The notes under the pieces are model-generated. The model did not search any database. It saw only the letters and a list, made by a program, of their open reading frames with translations, and was not told the DNA's origin. Shown here piece by piece: positions 53,415-61,988 of a stretch of 64,000 nt of DNA (position 1 is the first letter of the stretch; each line of letters starts with the position of its first letter). The stretch covers positions 62,001 through 126,000 of the forward strand of contig JAIEMA010000019.1 of the NCBI GenBank assembly GCA_019752535.1, given 5' to 3'. Origin of the DNA: Bacteriovoracaceae bacterium. Its GTDB lineage: Bacteria > Bdellovibrionota > Bacteriovoracia > Bacteriovoracales > Bacteriovoracaceae. Both the position numbers and the translations under genes were made by a program.

Positions 53415-54292
53415 GTATTCTCCCTAAAATAAAGGCGCGCCCTTAGAAACTTTGATTCCTTTCCAGGCTTCATCTTATAATCGTTAATCATAATTTGCTC
53501 TAATTTATCTAATAGCTTTGTCCCTCTCTCTCTGGGGCGATACTTATTCTCCACTTCTAATTCTTTAATCAAAAATTCTCTTTTATCTCCGTGTGGATCT
53601 ATAAAAACAGATTCATCCCAAGAGGCTTCCATCAACCATACCCAGTCTTTGTGATCTCGAATAATGGCGGGCGTGAGTAGTAAACTCTTTTGCGATTCTT
53701 TTAATAAAAGAAGGGAAGAGACTTCGATAGATTTATCATAAATCACATGAAAGCGTTGCCTCTTAGAATAGCCAACAACCACTGGCCTAAGCCCGACACA
53801 TGAAACATTTCTTCTTCTTAACTCCTGGAACGGAGCCAAGCTTGAGGTCGCCTTTCTCTCTATCCACTTTGAAAGCTTCTCTTCCTGATCTTTAGATATT
53901 TGACGTTTAAGGATCATCTCTTCAACAATTGAGATGATGGATACTCCGTCAATGAATTGGATTGTGAGATCTTTATCTTCTTCCTCGACGCGAGCAGTTC
54001 CAGGTGCATCCATCTCACTTTTTAGTTGAATGGAATACTGAGGGGGGAGACTCCCCTTTCGCACACGACGAATCCTCAAACCAAGACCAGACTTAACGAG
54101 GATGCTGTCACTCGAATCAAAATAGACGTCTTCAGCGAGATAGGTGTCGTGAGGATAAAAAATAAACTCTCCAAAAGAGAATTGCTTATCTGATAATTTA
54201 AGATTATCTCCAATGACATATTTTCTCTGCTCTTCAATTCGATTAGCAGAGATTAAAAGACCCATCATAAGAAGGCAGAGGATTTTTACCAT
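53411..54292 (-). CDS. Exported CYTH-like (triphosphate-tunnel) protein
   Basis: 293 residues with a short signal (ILCLLMMGLLISA). VYFDSSDSILVKSGLGLRIR (about 56-75), YSIQLKSE and ARVEEEDKDL give the CYTH pattern (YFDT...LRIR...LK...E.E), and FLIKELEVENKYR adds the late acidic strand. The usual N-terminal ExExK is not obvious. CYTH proteins bind triphosphate-containing substrates or polyphosphate with metal; location outside the cytoplasm is unusual. With the VTC protein, it is the second tunnel-fold protein in the operon. It overlaps the kinase-like gene by 7 nt. Confidence 0.65.
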   Translation of the reverse strand: MVKILCLLMMGLLISANRIEEQRKYVIGDNLKLSDKQFSFGEFIFYPHDTYLAEDVYFDSSDSILVKSGLGLRIRRVRKGSLPPQYSIQLKSEMDAPGTARVEEEDKDLTIQFIDGVSIISIVEEMILKRQISKDQEEKLSKWIERKATSSLAPFQELRRRNVSCVGLRPVVVGYSKRQRFHVIYDKSIEVSSLLLLKESQKSLLLTPAIIRDHKDWVWLMEASWDESVFIDPHGDKREFLIKELEVENKYRPRERGTKLLDKLEQIMINDYKMKPGKESKFLRARLYFRENT

Positions 54293-55806
54293 CCATACCC
54301 CCTGAATCTTCCCTTATTATCAAATAATCCCTCAGGATAGAGACGCTTATTGGGCTCTTTAATTAAAACACCATTTTTTATGACATCATTTTCAGATCTA
54401 TTTTTGTCAATAAACCACTCATAGGGATCTGCCACTTCAAAAACAGATAGGATGTTCTTTCTTCGGCTCGCAAGCTTGGCAAAATAAAGATTCTGAATCT
54501 CTATAGGCCATCCAGAATAGGATAAAATCTCTTTTAGATCCTCAGGTGATATTCTTGCGATTTGTTCTGCCATCCAAGAGAGATCACTCCAGCTGGCTTC
54601 TCTCCAAAGCTCAGGGATCTGATTCATGCGATGATTAAACTTCACACCCTCCGACGTTTTCTCTGCCACTTCCCAATCTAGCTCATTGACGAGTCCTGCT
54701 TTTAAGTCTCTAGGGAATTTATTAATCCTCGCGCCTAAAGAGACACCTAAATCACTGAATGAACCTCGTAATTTATTTCCCGCTTTATAGGTTTCGATGG
54801 CCAGAAGAGTGTTATCGCTTTTTGTATCCCAATTCCCAATCCAGATGTGAGCCAGCAGTGCTCCTCGCAATTCTGTTCGCTCATTATTGAAGCGATCATC
54901 AAGCATCAATGGACCTAAGCGTGTTTGCATAAGAGGTCTGGGTTCAATCGCCACACCTGTGAACTCAAGGTAAGTTTCATTTAATTTATTTCTTAATAAG
55001 GGCTCTTCTTTAATGTCGCTTTCAGATATCTTGGAGACTTTAGTGATAAAGGGACTCAAATTTACTTTGTAGCTGTTATAAATAAAATTAACCAGCTGCT
55101 TAACATTTCTTTTTCTCTTCCCTTGTTTTCCCAAAATTAATTTTACCGATCCTTCATTCTTAAAGAATGGGTAATCAACATAATAGCCAAGGGCCGCAAA
55201 GAGCCTTGAGGAGACGGGGTCACTGTGAATTTCATCTCCCCACTTAAGAAGCCATCTGGAATCATTCTTAATATCCAGTGCGTGCACCTTCGCGACACTT
55301 CCCTTGCCTTCCATTTTATCAATTTCGAGCCATTCAATATTGGGATCAATTTGTAGATTTTTCCATTGATGATCAAAGGCTTCATGAAGAGGAGGATTTT
55401 GCTTGGTCCAAACGTAGCTATCGATGACTTCTTTTCTCGTTTTGTTCTCTTTTTTAAATTTTAAAAGATAGGGTGAAATGTCGTTGGTAAAACCCATCTT
55501 TAAAATATCAATAAGCGAGACCCCTGCCTCCACTCGATGCTTATCGATAAATGAAGCATATATAAGATTCAACTCTCCATCAATTTCGGAATTCGGAAAT
55601 TTTCCTAGATCAAAATTGGCTTCTTGAAGCTCACAGAGATGTCTGACATAGAATTGTAAAATAGGCTTTCTTGAGTCAAGCTTCCAGCCTTCGGCCGATA
55701 AAACATCAGCATTCGTTAATGTCTCACACTTTTCACGGTGTTCTTGAATTGAAGCGCCATGCCCCAAGTTCAAAAACAATGAGATAAAAAGTGTGAAGAA
55801 CATCAA
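54286..55806 (-). CDS. Secreted protein-kinase-like (HipA/Fam20-type fold) protein
   Basis: 506 residues. A signal (FFTLFISLFLNLGHG) precedes a helical domain (about 20-160). The remainder has kinase-like landmarks: GKGSVAKVH (167-175, Gly-rich loop), WLLKWGDE with Lys188, GNWDTKSDN (324-332, like the catalytic HxD/DxxxxN loop) and SDLG (351-354, the metal-binding DFG position). This combination occurs in HipA, Fam20 and PI-kinase-like families; CotH is a further relative found near DUF4956/VTC genes. Its placement outside the cytoplasm suggests phosphorylation of exported or cell-wall substrates. Family assignment rests on motif order only. Confidence 0.5.
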   Translation of the reverse strand: MMFFTLFISLFLNLGHGASIQEHREKCETLTNADVLSAEGWKLDSRKPILQFYVRHLCELQEANFDLGKFPNSEIDGELNLIYASFIDKHRVEAGVSLIDILKMGFTNDISPYLLKFKKENKTRKEVIDSYVWTKQNPPLHEAFDHQWKNLQIDPNIEWLEIDKMEGKGSVAKVHALDIKNDSRWLLKWGDEIHSDPVSSRLFAALGYYVDYPFFKNEGSVKLILGKQGKRKRNVKQLVNFIYNSYKVNLSPFITKVSKISESDIKEEPLLRNKLNETYLEFTGVAIEPRPLMQTRLGPLMLDDRFNNERTELRGALLAHIWIGNWDTKSDNTLLAIETYKAGNKLRGSFSDLGVSLGARINKFPRDLKAGLVNELDWEVAEKTSEGVKFNHRMNQIPELWREASWSDLSWMAEQIARISPEDLKEILSYSGWPIEIQNLYFAKLASRRKNILSVFEVADPYEWFIDKNRSENDVIKNGVLIKEPNKRLYPEGLFDNKGRFRGYGW

Positions 55807-56312
55807 ACTCTCGCACCCTTATAATCCATGACTTCATGATGACCAATCCAGCTATACCAAACGAATAATAAGCCGAAGGCTATCTTGAGTGGAAGTGCCA
55901 GCAGAGCAAATCCTTCATACTGTCTAAAGAAGCCCCAACAGAAAGTAATGGCCGTGCCCGCGTGAATGCAAATCCACATGACCAAATGAATGAGTGTCTC
56001 TTTTTCACTGCAACGGGGAAGATGCCAATGGATCTCATCCATGAATTCATGCAAGGTTCTTGTGACCCAACAGCCAACAAATAAAAAGAGTGCTTGTCCT
56101 GGCCACCAAGCCATGAGGAGGAGCGAGAGCATTAAACCTTGGCTAGCATAGAGAATCATACGATGAGTACGAAGCTCGCCATCTGTAATATCTTTTTTCC
56201 AAATGGATAAATGAGTCAAATGATCGATATACCAAAATATTCCAAAGACTAATCCAAAGAAAAGCATTCCATAAGCAAAATGCTCTGAAGGTATTGAATC
56301 AAGCCATGACAT
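55803..56312 (-). CDS. Four-helix membrane protein of unknown function
   Basis: 169 residues with about five hydrophobic segments (FGLVFGIFWYIDHL, LMLSLLLMAWWPGQALFLFV, LVMWICIHAGTAITFCWGF, IAFGLLFVWYSW). A conserved-looking loop has HEFMDEIHWHLPRCSEKE with His/Asp/Glu residues, which might bind metal. I do not recognise the family. Overlaps the UbiA gene by 14 nt and the kinase-like gene by 4 nt, so it is part of the same unit. Confidence 0.65.
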   Translation of the reverse strand: MSWLDSIPSEHFAYGMLFFGLVFGIFWYIDHLTHLSIWKKDITDGELRTHRMILYASQGLMLSLLLMAWWPGQALFLFVGCWVTRTLHEFMDEIHWHLPRCSEKETLIHLVMWICIHAGTAITFCWGFFRQYEGFALLALPLKIAFGLLFVWYSWIGHHEVMDYKGARV

Positions 56313-57102
56313 AATTCACCATCCTTAAAATAAAAATCATCCCGCAAGTCGCAAGATTCATATATTGAGTTGCATAGTGGCCAGGGTTACCCCATCTTAG
56401 CCATTCAAGATTGGCCGCTCTCCAAATTAAAACACCACTCCAAATTGTGGCCCAAGTAAAAGGCATCAAAAATATCAAGACTCCGCTTAAAAGATTTAAC
56501 CCGTGTAAGAGCGCATAAGTGGTTCTCACCCCAAAGACGATGGGCAATGTCTTCGTTCCACTTTTTCTATCTTCTTCCACATCATCTAAATCTCTCAGCA
56601 CACTACCGGCCATCACTTGTAAGGCCACAAAACCCGCCACCCAGTTTGTGACTTCAGAATAGAGAGCGCCGTAGCCTAGATAAACAAGTAAAGCCCAACC
56701 GATTCCAATCCATGCGCTCTTAATTCCAGTTAAGGATTTTAAACGAAAAATTCCTGTCTTGGTTTCAATTGGGTAAGAATAGGACAGTCCTAAAAGTAAG
56801 ATTAATCCTGAACAAGCAAGTGTCACCGGACCTCTCCACCAGGCGAGAGATAAACCTGTTAACAAAAGGGGCATCAGTTTTACACCGTCTATTGAAAAAA
56901 GAGCTTCAATGGGATGCCTCTCATCAGTCAGTGAATCCATTCCATAGACAAAACCCACGAGGGAAAATGTGATCCACACCACTGCTAAAGTAGAGTGAAA
57001 TTCCCAAGGGCTTAAGCTTCTTCCAGTGAGAACGATGGAGATCGCTGCGAAGATCAAAAGCCATATCGACTTTCTTCGCCAAAGTAGAAATTGAGACGCC
57101 AT
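56299..57102 (-). CDS. UbiA-family prenyltransferase-like membrane protein
   Basis: 267 residues. VYGMDSLTDERHPIEALFSI (about 53-72) is the first Asp-rich region and VLRDLDDVEEDRKSGTKTLP (about 168-187) is a clear second motif (RDxxDxxxDxxxGxxTLP). Eight or so helices. It is the first gene of the operon, with AGGATC before the ATG. It differs from the other UbiA protein in having the intact second motif, so the two may act at different steps. Confidence 0.8.
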   Translation of the reverse strand: MASQFLLWRRKSIWLLIFAAISIVLTGRSLSPWEFHSTLAVVWITFSLVGFVYGMDSLTDERHPIEALFSIDGVKLMPLLLTGLSLAWWRGPVTLACSGLILLLGLSYSYPIETKTGIFRLKSLTGIKSAWIGIGWALLVYLGYGALYSEVTNWVAGFVALQVMAGSVLRDLDDVEEDRKSGTKTLPIVFGVRTTYALLHGLNLLSGVLIFLMPFTWATIWSGVLIWRAANLEWLRWGNPGHYATQYMNLATCGMIFILRMVNYVMA

Positions 57103-57298
57103 AATTGATCCTTCCTGGATTGCTTATATTCTATCTTGATGGAACGGTGCGCATGTAGGGTATTTTTTGTTTTAACGCTTGTTAAGTCTTTGAATCAACT
57201 ACTCTTTCCATCTAAACACTTTTACAGGGTCCCTTGTGTCTTTCACTCTCTAAAGATATGGTCCTACGGTTATAAATAGCCTCTTTAGGGAGTCCCTT

Positions 57299-58690
57299 AT
57301 GTTTTTAAAATTTGTCGCACTTTCTGCCCTCTCAATGATCACACTCTCTTCGAGTTGGGCTCTCAATGAAGGTCTCCAATTTCATAAGGAATCTTTGGCT
57401 CATGGGAAGGCAGCTGCCTATCGCTTTGATGGCACATTAAGACTCACTCGCGATGGATTTTTTGATCAAAAACTCAGCCATGAAGACGCGGGGTCTGCGA
57501 CTTTTGGTCAGCGCTATTTCATCGATTCAAAATATGCAGTAAACGGCGAGACAGCTCCTGTTTTCTATATCATTTGTGGTGAATGGAATTGCGGTGGAAC
57601 TGGATCGTACTCTTCAGTCGAGAGATTGGCGAAGCAAGTTGGCGCTCACCTGGTCGCACTTGAGCATCGCTTTTATGGCGAGAGCTTACCGTTTAGAAAA
57701 TTAACCACAGAGCGCTTATCTTATTTAAATTTGAATTCTGCGATTGAAGATCTCGCTGAATTTCAAAAATTTGCGATGGATAAATTAAACCTTAAAGGAA
57801 AGTGGATTTCATTCGGGGGCTCTTACGCTGGAACGCTTGCGGCTTTCTATCGCTTAAAGCATCCTGAACTGGTGACTGGCTCCCTTGCTTCTTCAGGCCC
57901 TGTGCTCATGAAGCCTGAATTCAATGAATACGATGCGCACATAGCTTCTGTGATTAATAAGACAACCTGTGGTGATAAAGTGCGAGAAGCAGTTCAACTC
58001 ATTGAAGCCAAAATGAGTACTCGTGCTGGAACTGATGAAGTGAAGGAACTTTTTGAATCTTCAGAAATTAGAAATGATGATGATTTCCTTTACGTCGTAG
58101 CCGATATGTTAGCCGCTGCCGTTCAGTACGGAAGACATACAAAGTTTTGTAGTGATTTAAACTCTTCTCCCGATTTGATTGCTTCGTATGCTAAAGCCGG
58201 ACTTAATGCTTTACGCTCACTTGGCTCAACTCCTTTAGATAGTTCTATGCAATCGGCAGAAGCGATCGACATTACTCCTGAGAGCTATTTCCGTCAGTGG
58301 ATGTGGCAGAGCTGTAGCGAGTTTGGATGGTTCCAAGTGGCAAATGGCCAAGGCACCGACAGCTCTCGCTCAAGTCGCATTGATCTCGCCTACCATGACA
58401 GGGCCTGTGAGCGCCTTTATGGAGAGCCACGTAGAGCTGATGGATCAATGAATCAAACTTGGTACAATCCGTTATTTGATCCCTCAACGACTCGTATTAT
58501 TTTCACCAATGGCTCTAATGATCCATGGTCAACACTCTCTATCGTTCCGGGGATGGATGCTCCAAGTTTGGATCTCTTCATGATGGCCGATGCTGCTCAT
58601 TGCAATGATTTGAATGCCATGATCTCTATACCTTCAGTCATGGCCGCTCAAGTTCGCTTTGGTGAGATCATTAAGGATTGGTTAAAGTAG
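57299..58690 (+). CDS. Secreted S28 family serine protease
   Basis: 463 residues. Signal peptide (residues 1-21, ending SSSWA) and AGGGAG before the start. Family S28 (prolyl carboxypeptidase/DPP7-like) landmarks: VALEHRFYGESLPF, ISFGGSYAGTLAAFYRLKHP with the nucleophile Ser, TNGSNDPWS with the Asp, and DAAHCNDL with the His. LASSGPV follows as in the family. It likely cleaves after proline in peptides outside the cell, consistent with predatory or scavenging growth. Its 3' end overlaps the convergent metalloprotease by 20 nt. Confidence 0.93.
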   Translation: MFLKFVALSALSMITLSSSWALNEGLQFHKESLAHGKAAAYRFDGTLRLTRDGFFDQKLSHEDAGSATFGQRYFIDSKYAVNGETAPVFYIICGEWNCGGTGSYSSVERLAKQVGAHLVALEHRFYGESLPFRKLTTERLSYLNLNSAIEDLAEFQKFAMDKLNLKGKWISFGGSYAGTLAAFYRLKHPELVTGSLASSGPVLMKPEFNEYDAHIASVINKTTCGDKVREAVQLIEAKMSTRAGTDEVKELFESSEIRNDDDFLYVVADMLAAAVQYGRHTKFCSDLNSSPDLIASYAKAGLNALRSLGSTPLDSSMQSAEAIDITPESYFRQWMWQSCSEFGWFQVANGQGTDSSRSSRIDLAYHDRACERLYGEPRRADGSMNQTWYNPLFDPSTTRIIFTNGSNDPWSTLSIVPGMDAPSLDLFMMADAAHCNDLNAMISIPSVMAAQVRFGEIIKDWLK

Positions 58691-60068
58691 GAAGAACACC
58701 AAGCCATCCCTGAGGAGATTTACATTCTTCAGGGATTGAATCACAGCTGTGCCCAATCGCGTTTTTGACTGCACTCGGTGTTGAGTGTCTATAAGAGTAG
58801 ACCGAGCATTTGTTATAATTTTGAGCTTTCACTTCGCTGCACGATCCCGCAAGCAATTTTTCAAACTGACCAGGATAGAGAAGAGATCGCTTTCCTGGTT
58901 GATTACGAATATCCAGAACAGTGCCATTCATTTTGACTCTTCCAGGCTCCAGAGAAAAATTAGAAGGGGCAATTCGTTTTGAGCTTCCAGGACAATCCAT
59001 CACAAAGATTGAAGGATCACTCGCTCGTAGGACTTGAGGACGAGCAAGATTTAAATACTCATAACAAGACTGCTCTCGGCTCGAGCAATCACAATCATAT
59101 TCAATTTCATAAGTCGTGACTTTTTTGTCTGTGGATGTAACATAATTCTCTCGGGAAGTGAATGTTAACCTCTCGTTGGTATTGCTTTTAAGTGTAATTC
59201 CAACTGTACCAGGAACAAAAGGAATCCACTTTTCTGCGACTCTTTTACAATAAACGTCTTTCACATTATCGACTTTCACTGCTGAGATATACCCCACATC
59301 CTCCATGCTGAAGTTGCCAATCGTTCGAAATGAACGCCTGGAAATATCGCGAATTTCATTTTCTGTTTTGCCTTCTAGCTTTTTCATATTGGGGTCTGTA
59401 CTTAAATCACATGAAAATATATCCCCTACAGTCTGATCATAGGCAGTGACCATACCTGACGACATCAATGAATCACCTGGCCCAATCCTTCTGCACCAAC
59501 CATCGTTGCGATTTGCATCTGGAATTCCGTAACCACTTTCATGGTACTCATCACAAAGACCTGCATGGTGCATCAGCTCGTGTGTAAAATGACCACAAGT
59601 AAAGCCATCACCAAAATTATTGGCATTACCTCTATCGAGATTCGTCAGTTTAATATCGATCTTAGGTGGCACAATTCCTTTAAGTTCAACACTGGCTTCA
59701 GTTGGAGAAAAGGCTGAAAAAATAAGCTTCTGCCCTTGCGGTCCTTGAATCGGAGGTATCGCCTTCAAACAAGATTGGACCCTCGCCATCATATCTTTTG
59801 GGGATGTCACTCCTGTGTCAGGAATAAAATTCAAGTTAAAGGACATCTCATATAAATTATTTTGATGACGTCTTAAAGTGTAGCGATTGTCATTTGATCG
59901 AGAACTATTGGCCGTTGCATCTTGAATTCTCGCGTCCCCTGCTTCCTTTAAGGGAGCGCAGCTGGAAACTTTCATGAAATTTTCTACCCATAAATCCAAA
60001 GATGAAGGTGGTGGAAGGCAGCTTTGCGTGAAGCCTAGACCAACAAAAATAAGACTGATTAAAAACAT
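58671..60068 (-). CDS. Secreted zinc metalloprotease
   Basis: 465 residues from ATG 60068, chosen because MFLISLIFVGLGFTQSCL is a signal peptide (GGGGA upstream); an ATG 19 codons earlier would hide it. HELMHHAGLCDEYHESG (zinc motif from residue 163) is an extended HExxHxxGLxDEY. The Cys after the signal might be lipidated, but the TQSC lipobox is poor. The C-terminal half has many Cys (YDCDCSSREQSCYEY and others) suggesting disulphides. I cannot assign it to a named peptidase family. It follows the TrmO gene by 92 nt. Confidence 0.75.
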   Translation of the reverse strand: MFLISLIFVGLGFTQSCLPPPSSLDLWVENFMKVSSCAPLKEAGDARIQDATANSSRSNDNRYTLRRHQNNLYEMSFNLNFIPDTGVTSPKDMMARVQSCLKAIPPIQGPQGQKLIFSAFSPTEASVELKGIVPPKIDIKLTNLDRGNANNFGDGFTCGHFTHELMHHAGLCDEYHESGYGIPDANRNDGWCRRIGPGDSLMSSGMVTAYDQTVGDIFSCDLSTDPNMKKLEGKTENEIRDISRRSFRTIGNFSMEDVGYISAVKVDNVKDVYCKRVAEKWIPFVPGTVGITLKSNTNERLTFTSRENYVTSTDKKVTTYEIEYDCDCSSREQSCYEYLNLARPQVLRASDPSIFVMDCPGSSKRIAPSNFSLEPGRVKMNGTVLDIRNQPGKRSLLYPGQFEKLLAGSCSEVKAQNYNKCSVYSYRHSTPSAVKNAIGHSCDSIPEECKSPQGWLGVLPTLTNP

Positions 60069-60160
60069 ACATTTTTCCCCAATCTCATTGTAGCAACAAT
60101 AAAGAGAACCCTTAAGGGGTGACATTTGCCTGTCATTAACCGACTAAATTACATCTGGCT

Positions 60161-60865
60161 TTATTTAATTTTTGGAGATGTTTCACTGAGGGTTATATCT
60201 TCGATGATTATCAGGTCATCCTCGCCTCTGAAACTAATATTTAAGCCTGCGAAACTTAATCCAAACAGAGAGTCCTTTTTAGAATTTCTCGGACGAGGAT
60301 CAAGTCTTAGCACCTGATCAATAATGGGCTTCTCTTCAAGACGTGATAATTTCTCTAGGCTGATGACAGCGTTCCCTCTCCACACGACTTCTAGTTGCTC
60401 TTGCACAATCGCATCTGACCAATGATGACTTGGTGTTTGTGGTTCATCATAACTTGCAACATATGGCTTGATATCAAAAACAGGAGTTCCATTCACAAAG
60501 TCATGCCCACTCACATGAATCTGTGCAGCTCCAGGCTTAACTAAAATTTTTTCGATTTTTACTAACGAGAGTCCAATTGGATTAGGTCTATGGGGTGAGC
60601 GCGTTGAGAAGACTCCCATTCTTTTCTCTCCCCCAAGAATTGGGGGGCGAACAGTCCCTCCTTTAAAGGGCTCACTTAAATGAAAATGAAATAGCACCCA
60701 AATGTGAGAACACTCTTCAATTCCTTTTAAACAAGTCTCATGCGCCCATTCCCCCTGTAACTCAATGATGGCCTTGAGACCCGGCGCAAGACCAGGCTGC
60801 TTAGGCACCCCAAATTTCTCAGGAAACGCAGAGTGTATATGTCCTATAGGAATAATTTCTAGCAT
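60161..60865 (-). CDS. trmO: tRNA m6t6A37 methyltransferase TrmO (TsaA family)
   Basis: About 234 residues from ATG 60865 (GAGG 6 nt upstream; ATG 60868 directly adjacent; a far upstream ATG has no conservation). IIPIGHIHSAFPEKFGVPKQ, STRSPHRPNPIGLSLVKI and FDIKPYVASYD are the conserved TrmO stretches; SPHRPNPIG contains the SAM-binding core. TrmO N6-methylates t6A at position 37 of tRNA-Thr. A C-terminal extension (about 150-234; VLRLDPRPRNSKKDSLFGLS) contains the RxDPRPR element found in many TrmO proteins. Confidence 0.92.
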   Translation of the reverse strand: MLEIIPIGHIHSAFPEKFGVPKQPGLAPGLKAIIELQGEWAHETCLKGIEECSHIWVLFHFHLSEPFKGGTVRPPILGGEKRMGVFSTRSPHRPNPIGLSLVKIEKILVKPGAAQIHVSGHDFVNGTPVFDIKPYVASYDEPQTPSHHWSDAIVQEQLEVVWRGNAVISLEKLSRLEEKPIIDQVLRLDPRPRNSKKDSLFGLSFAGLNISFRGEDDLIIIEDITLSETSPKIK

Positions 60866-60974
60866 CATGAACCTCATGTAACCTTTCAGGGCTGTTTGAC
60901 GTATACAATAATAACAAATATTTAGATGTTTCCAAGTTAACTTTCTCATCAGTGATATTCATTGGAGGTTTGAA

Positions 60975-61988
60975 GTGGTCGAATCGATGCTCGCAAAGCA
61001 GTTAATTCCCGATTTTGTCATTCGTTGGGGCATTAGAAGGCTGCTGAAACAAAGACTTGATGAGATTGCTCCAAATGAAAATCAAGAAGCTTTAAAAAAA
61101 TTTATTCAAACACTCAAGTCTGGGCCCATTGCAGTCAACACCAGTGATGCAAACGAGCAGCACTATGAAGTCCCGACAGAATTTTATTTAAAAGTTCTTG
61201 GCCCTCAATTGAAGTACTCAAGTGGATTCTGGGAGCCAGGAGACGACTTCCCTACTTCAGAGAAGAGAATGTTGGATCTCACTTGCGAGCGAGCTCAACT
61301 CAAAGATGGAATCGAAATCCTGGAACTGGGCTGTGGTTGGGGCTCACTGACTTTATGGACGGCAAAGAAATATCCTCATTCAAAAATTACGGCCGTGAGT
61401 AATTCGAATACTCAAAGAGAGTATATCCTCAATCAAGCCAAAGAGAGAAATCTCAATAATATTGAAATTATCACGGCTGATATGAATGAGTTCAATATCA
61501 GCAAGAAATTTGATCGCGTTGTTTCGGTTGAGATGTTTGAACATATGCGCAATTGGGAAAAACTTCTTGAAAGAGTTCATCAGTGGCTAAACGATGAGGG
61601 TAAGCTTTTTGTTCACATCTTTGTTCATCAATCGACTCCTTATCTCTTCGAAGTAAAGGATGAGTCTGATTGGATGTCTCGCTATTTTTTCTCTGGTGGC
61701 CTGATGCCAAGTTTCGACTTATTTGAACACTTTAATAAACACTTCTCTGTAAAAAACAAATGGAAAGTAAACGGCAACCACTACGCCCAAACTTCTGAGG
61801 CATGGCTCATTGAAACTGATAAGCATGAAAGCGAATTGATGCCCCTCTTTGAAAAGCATTACGGTAAAGGGGAAGGCAAGAAATGGCTTGAATGGTGGCG
61901 AGTATTCTTCATGTCATGCGCTGAGCTCTTCAAATATAAAAATGGCAATGAATGGTTTGTAGGTCACTATCTTTTGGAGCGTAAATGA
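60975..61988 (+). CDS. Cyclopropane-fatty-acyl-phospholipid synthase family methyltransferase
   Basis: 337 residues from GTG 60975, preceded by TTGGAGG 6 nt upstream. EQHYEVPTEFYLKVLGPQLK and SSGFW are the family opening, ILELGCGWGSLTLWTA is SAM motif I, VSVEMFEHMRNWEKLL follows, and the C-terminus is GHYLLERK. It is about 45 residues shorter than E. coli Cfa, lacking the N-terminal domain, as seen in Cfa-like proteins that sit beside FAD oxidoreductases and DUF1365 proteins. It methylates unsaturated acyl chains in membrane lipids using SAM. Confidence 0.85.
   Translation: MVESMLAKQLIPDFVIRWGIRRLLKQRLDEIAPNENQEALKKFIQTLKSGPIAVNTSDANEQHYEVPTEFYLKVLGPQLKYSSGFWEPGDDFPTSEKRMLDLTCERAQLKDGIEILELGCGWGSLTLWTAKKYPHSKITAVSNSNTQREYILNQAKERNLNNIEIITADMNEFNISKKFDRVVSVEMFEHMRNWEKLLERVHQWLNDEGKLFVHIFVHQSTPYLFEVKDESDWMSRYFFSGGLMPSFDLFEHFNKHFSVKNKWKVNGNHYAQTSEAWLIETDKHESELMPLFEKHYGKGEGKKWLEWWRVFFMSCAELFKYKNGNEWFVGHYLLERK

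Noticed and set aside
60126-60317. Plus-strand frame of 63 codons
   Set aside because: Lies antisense to the end of TrmO with no ribosome-binding site or recognisable domain.
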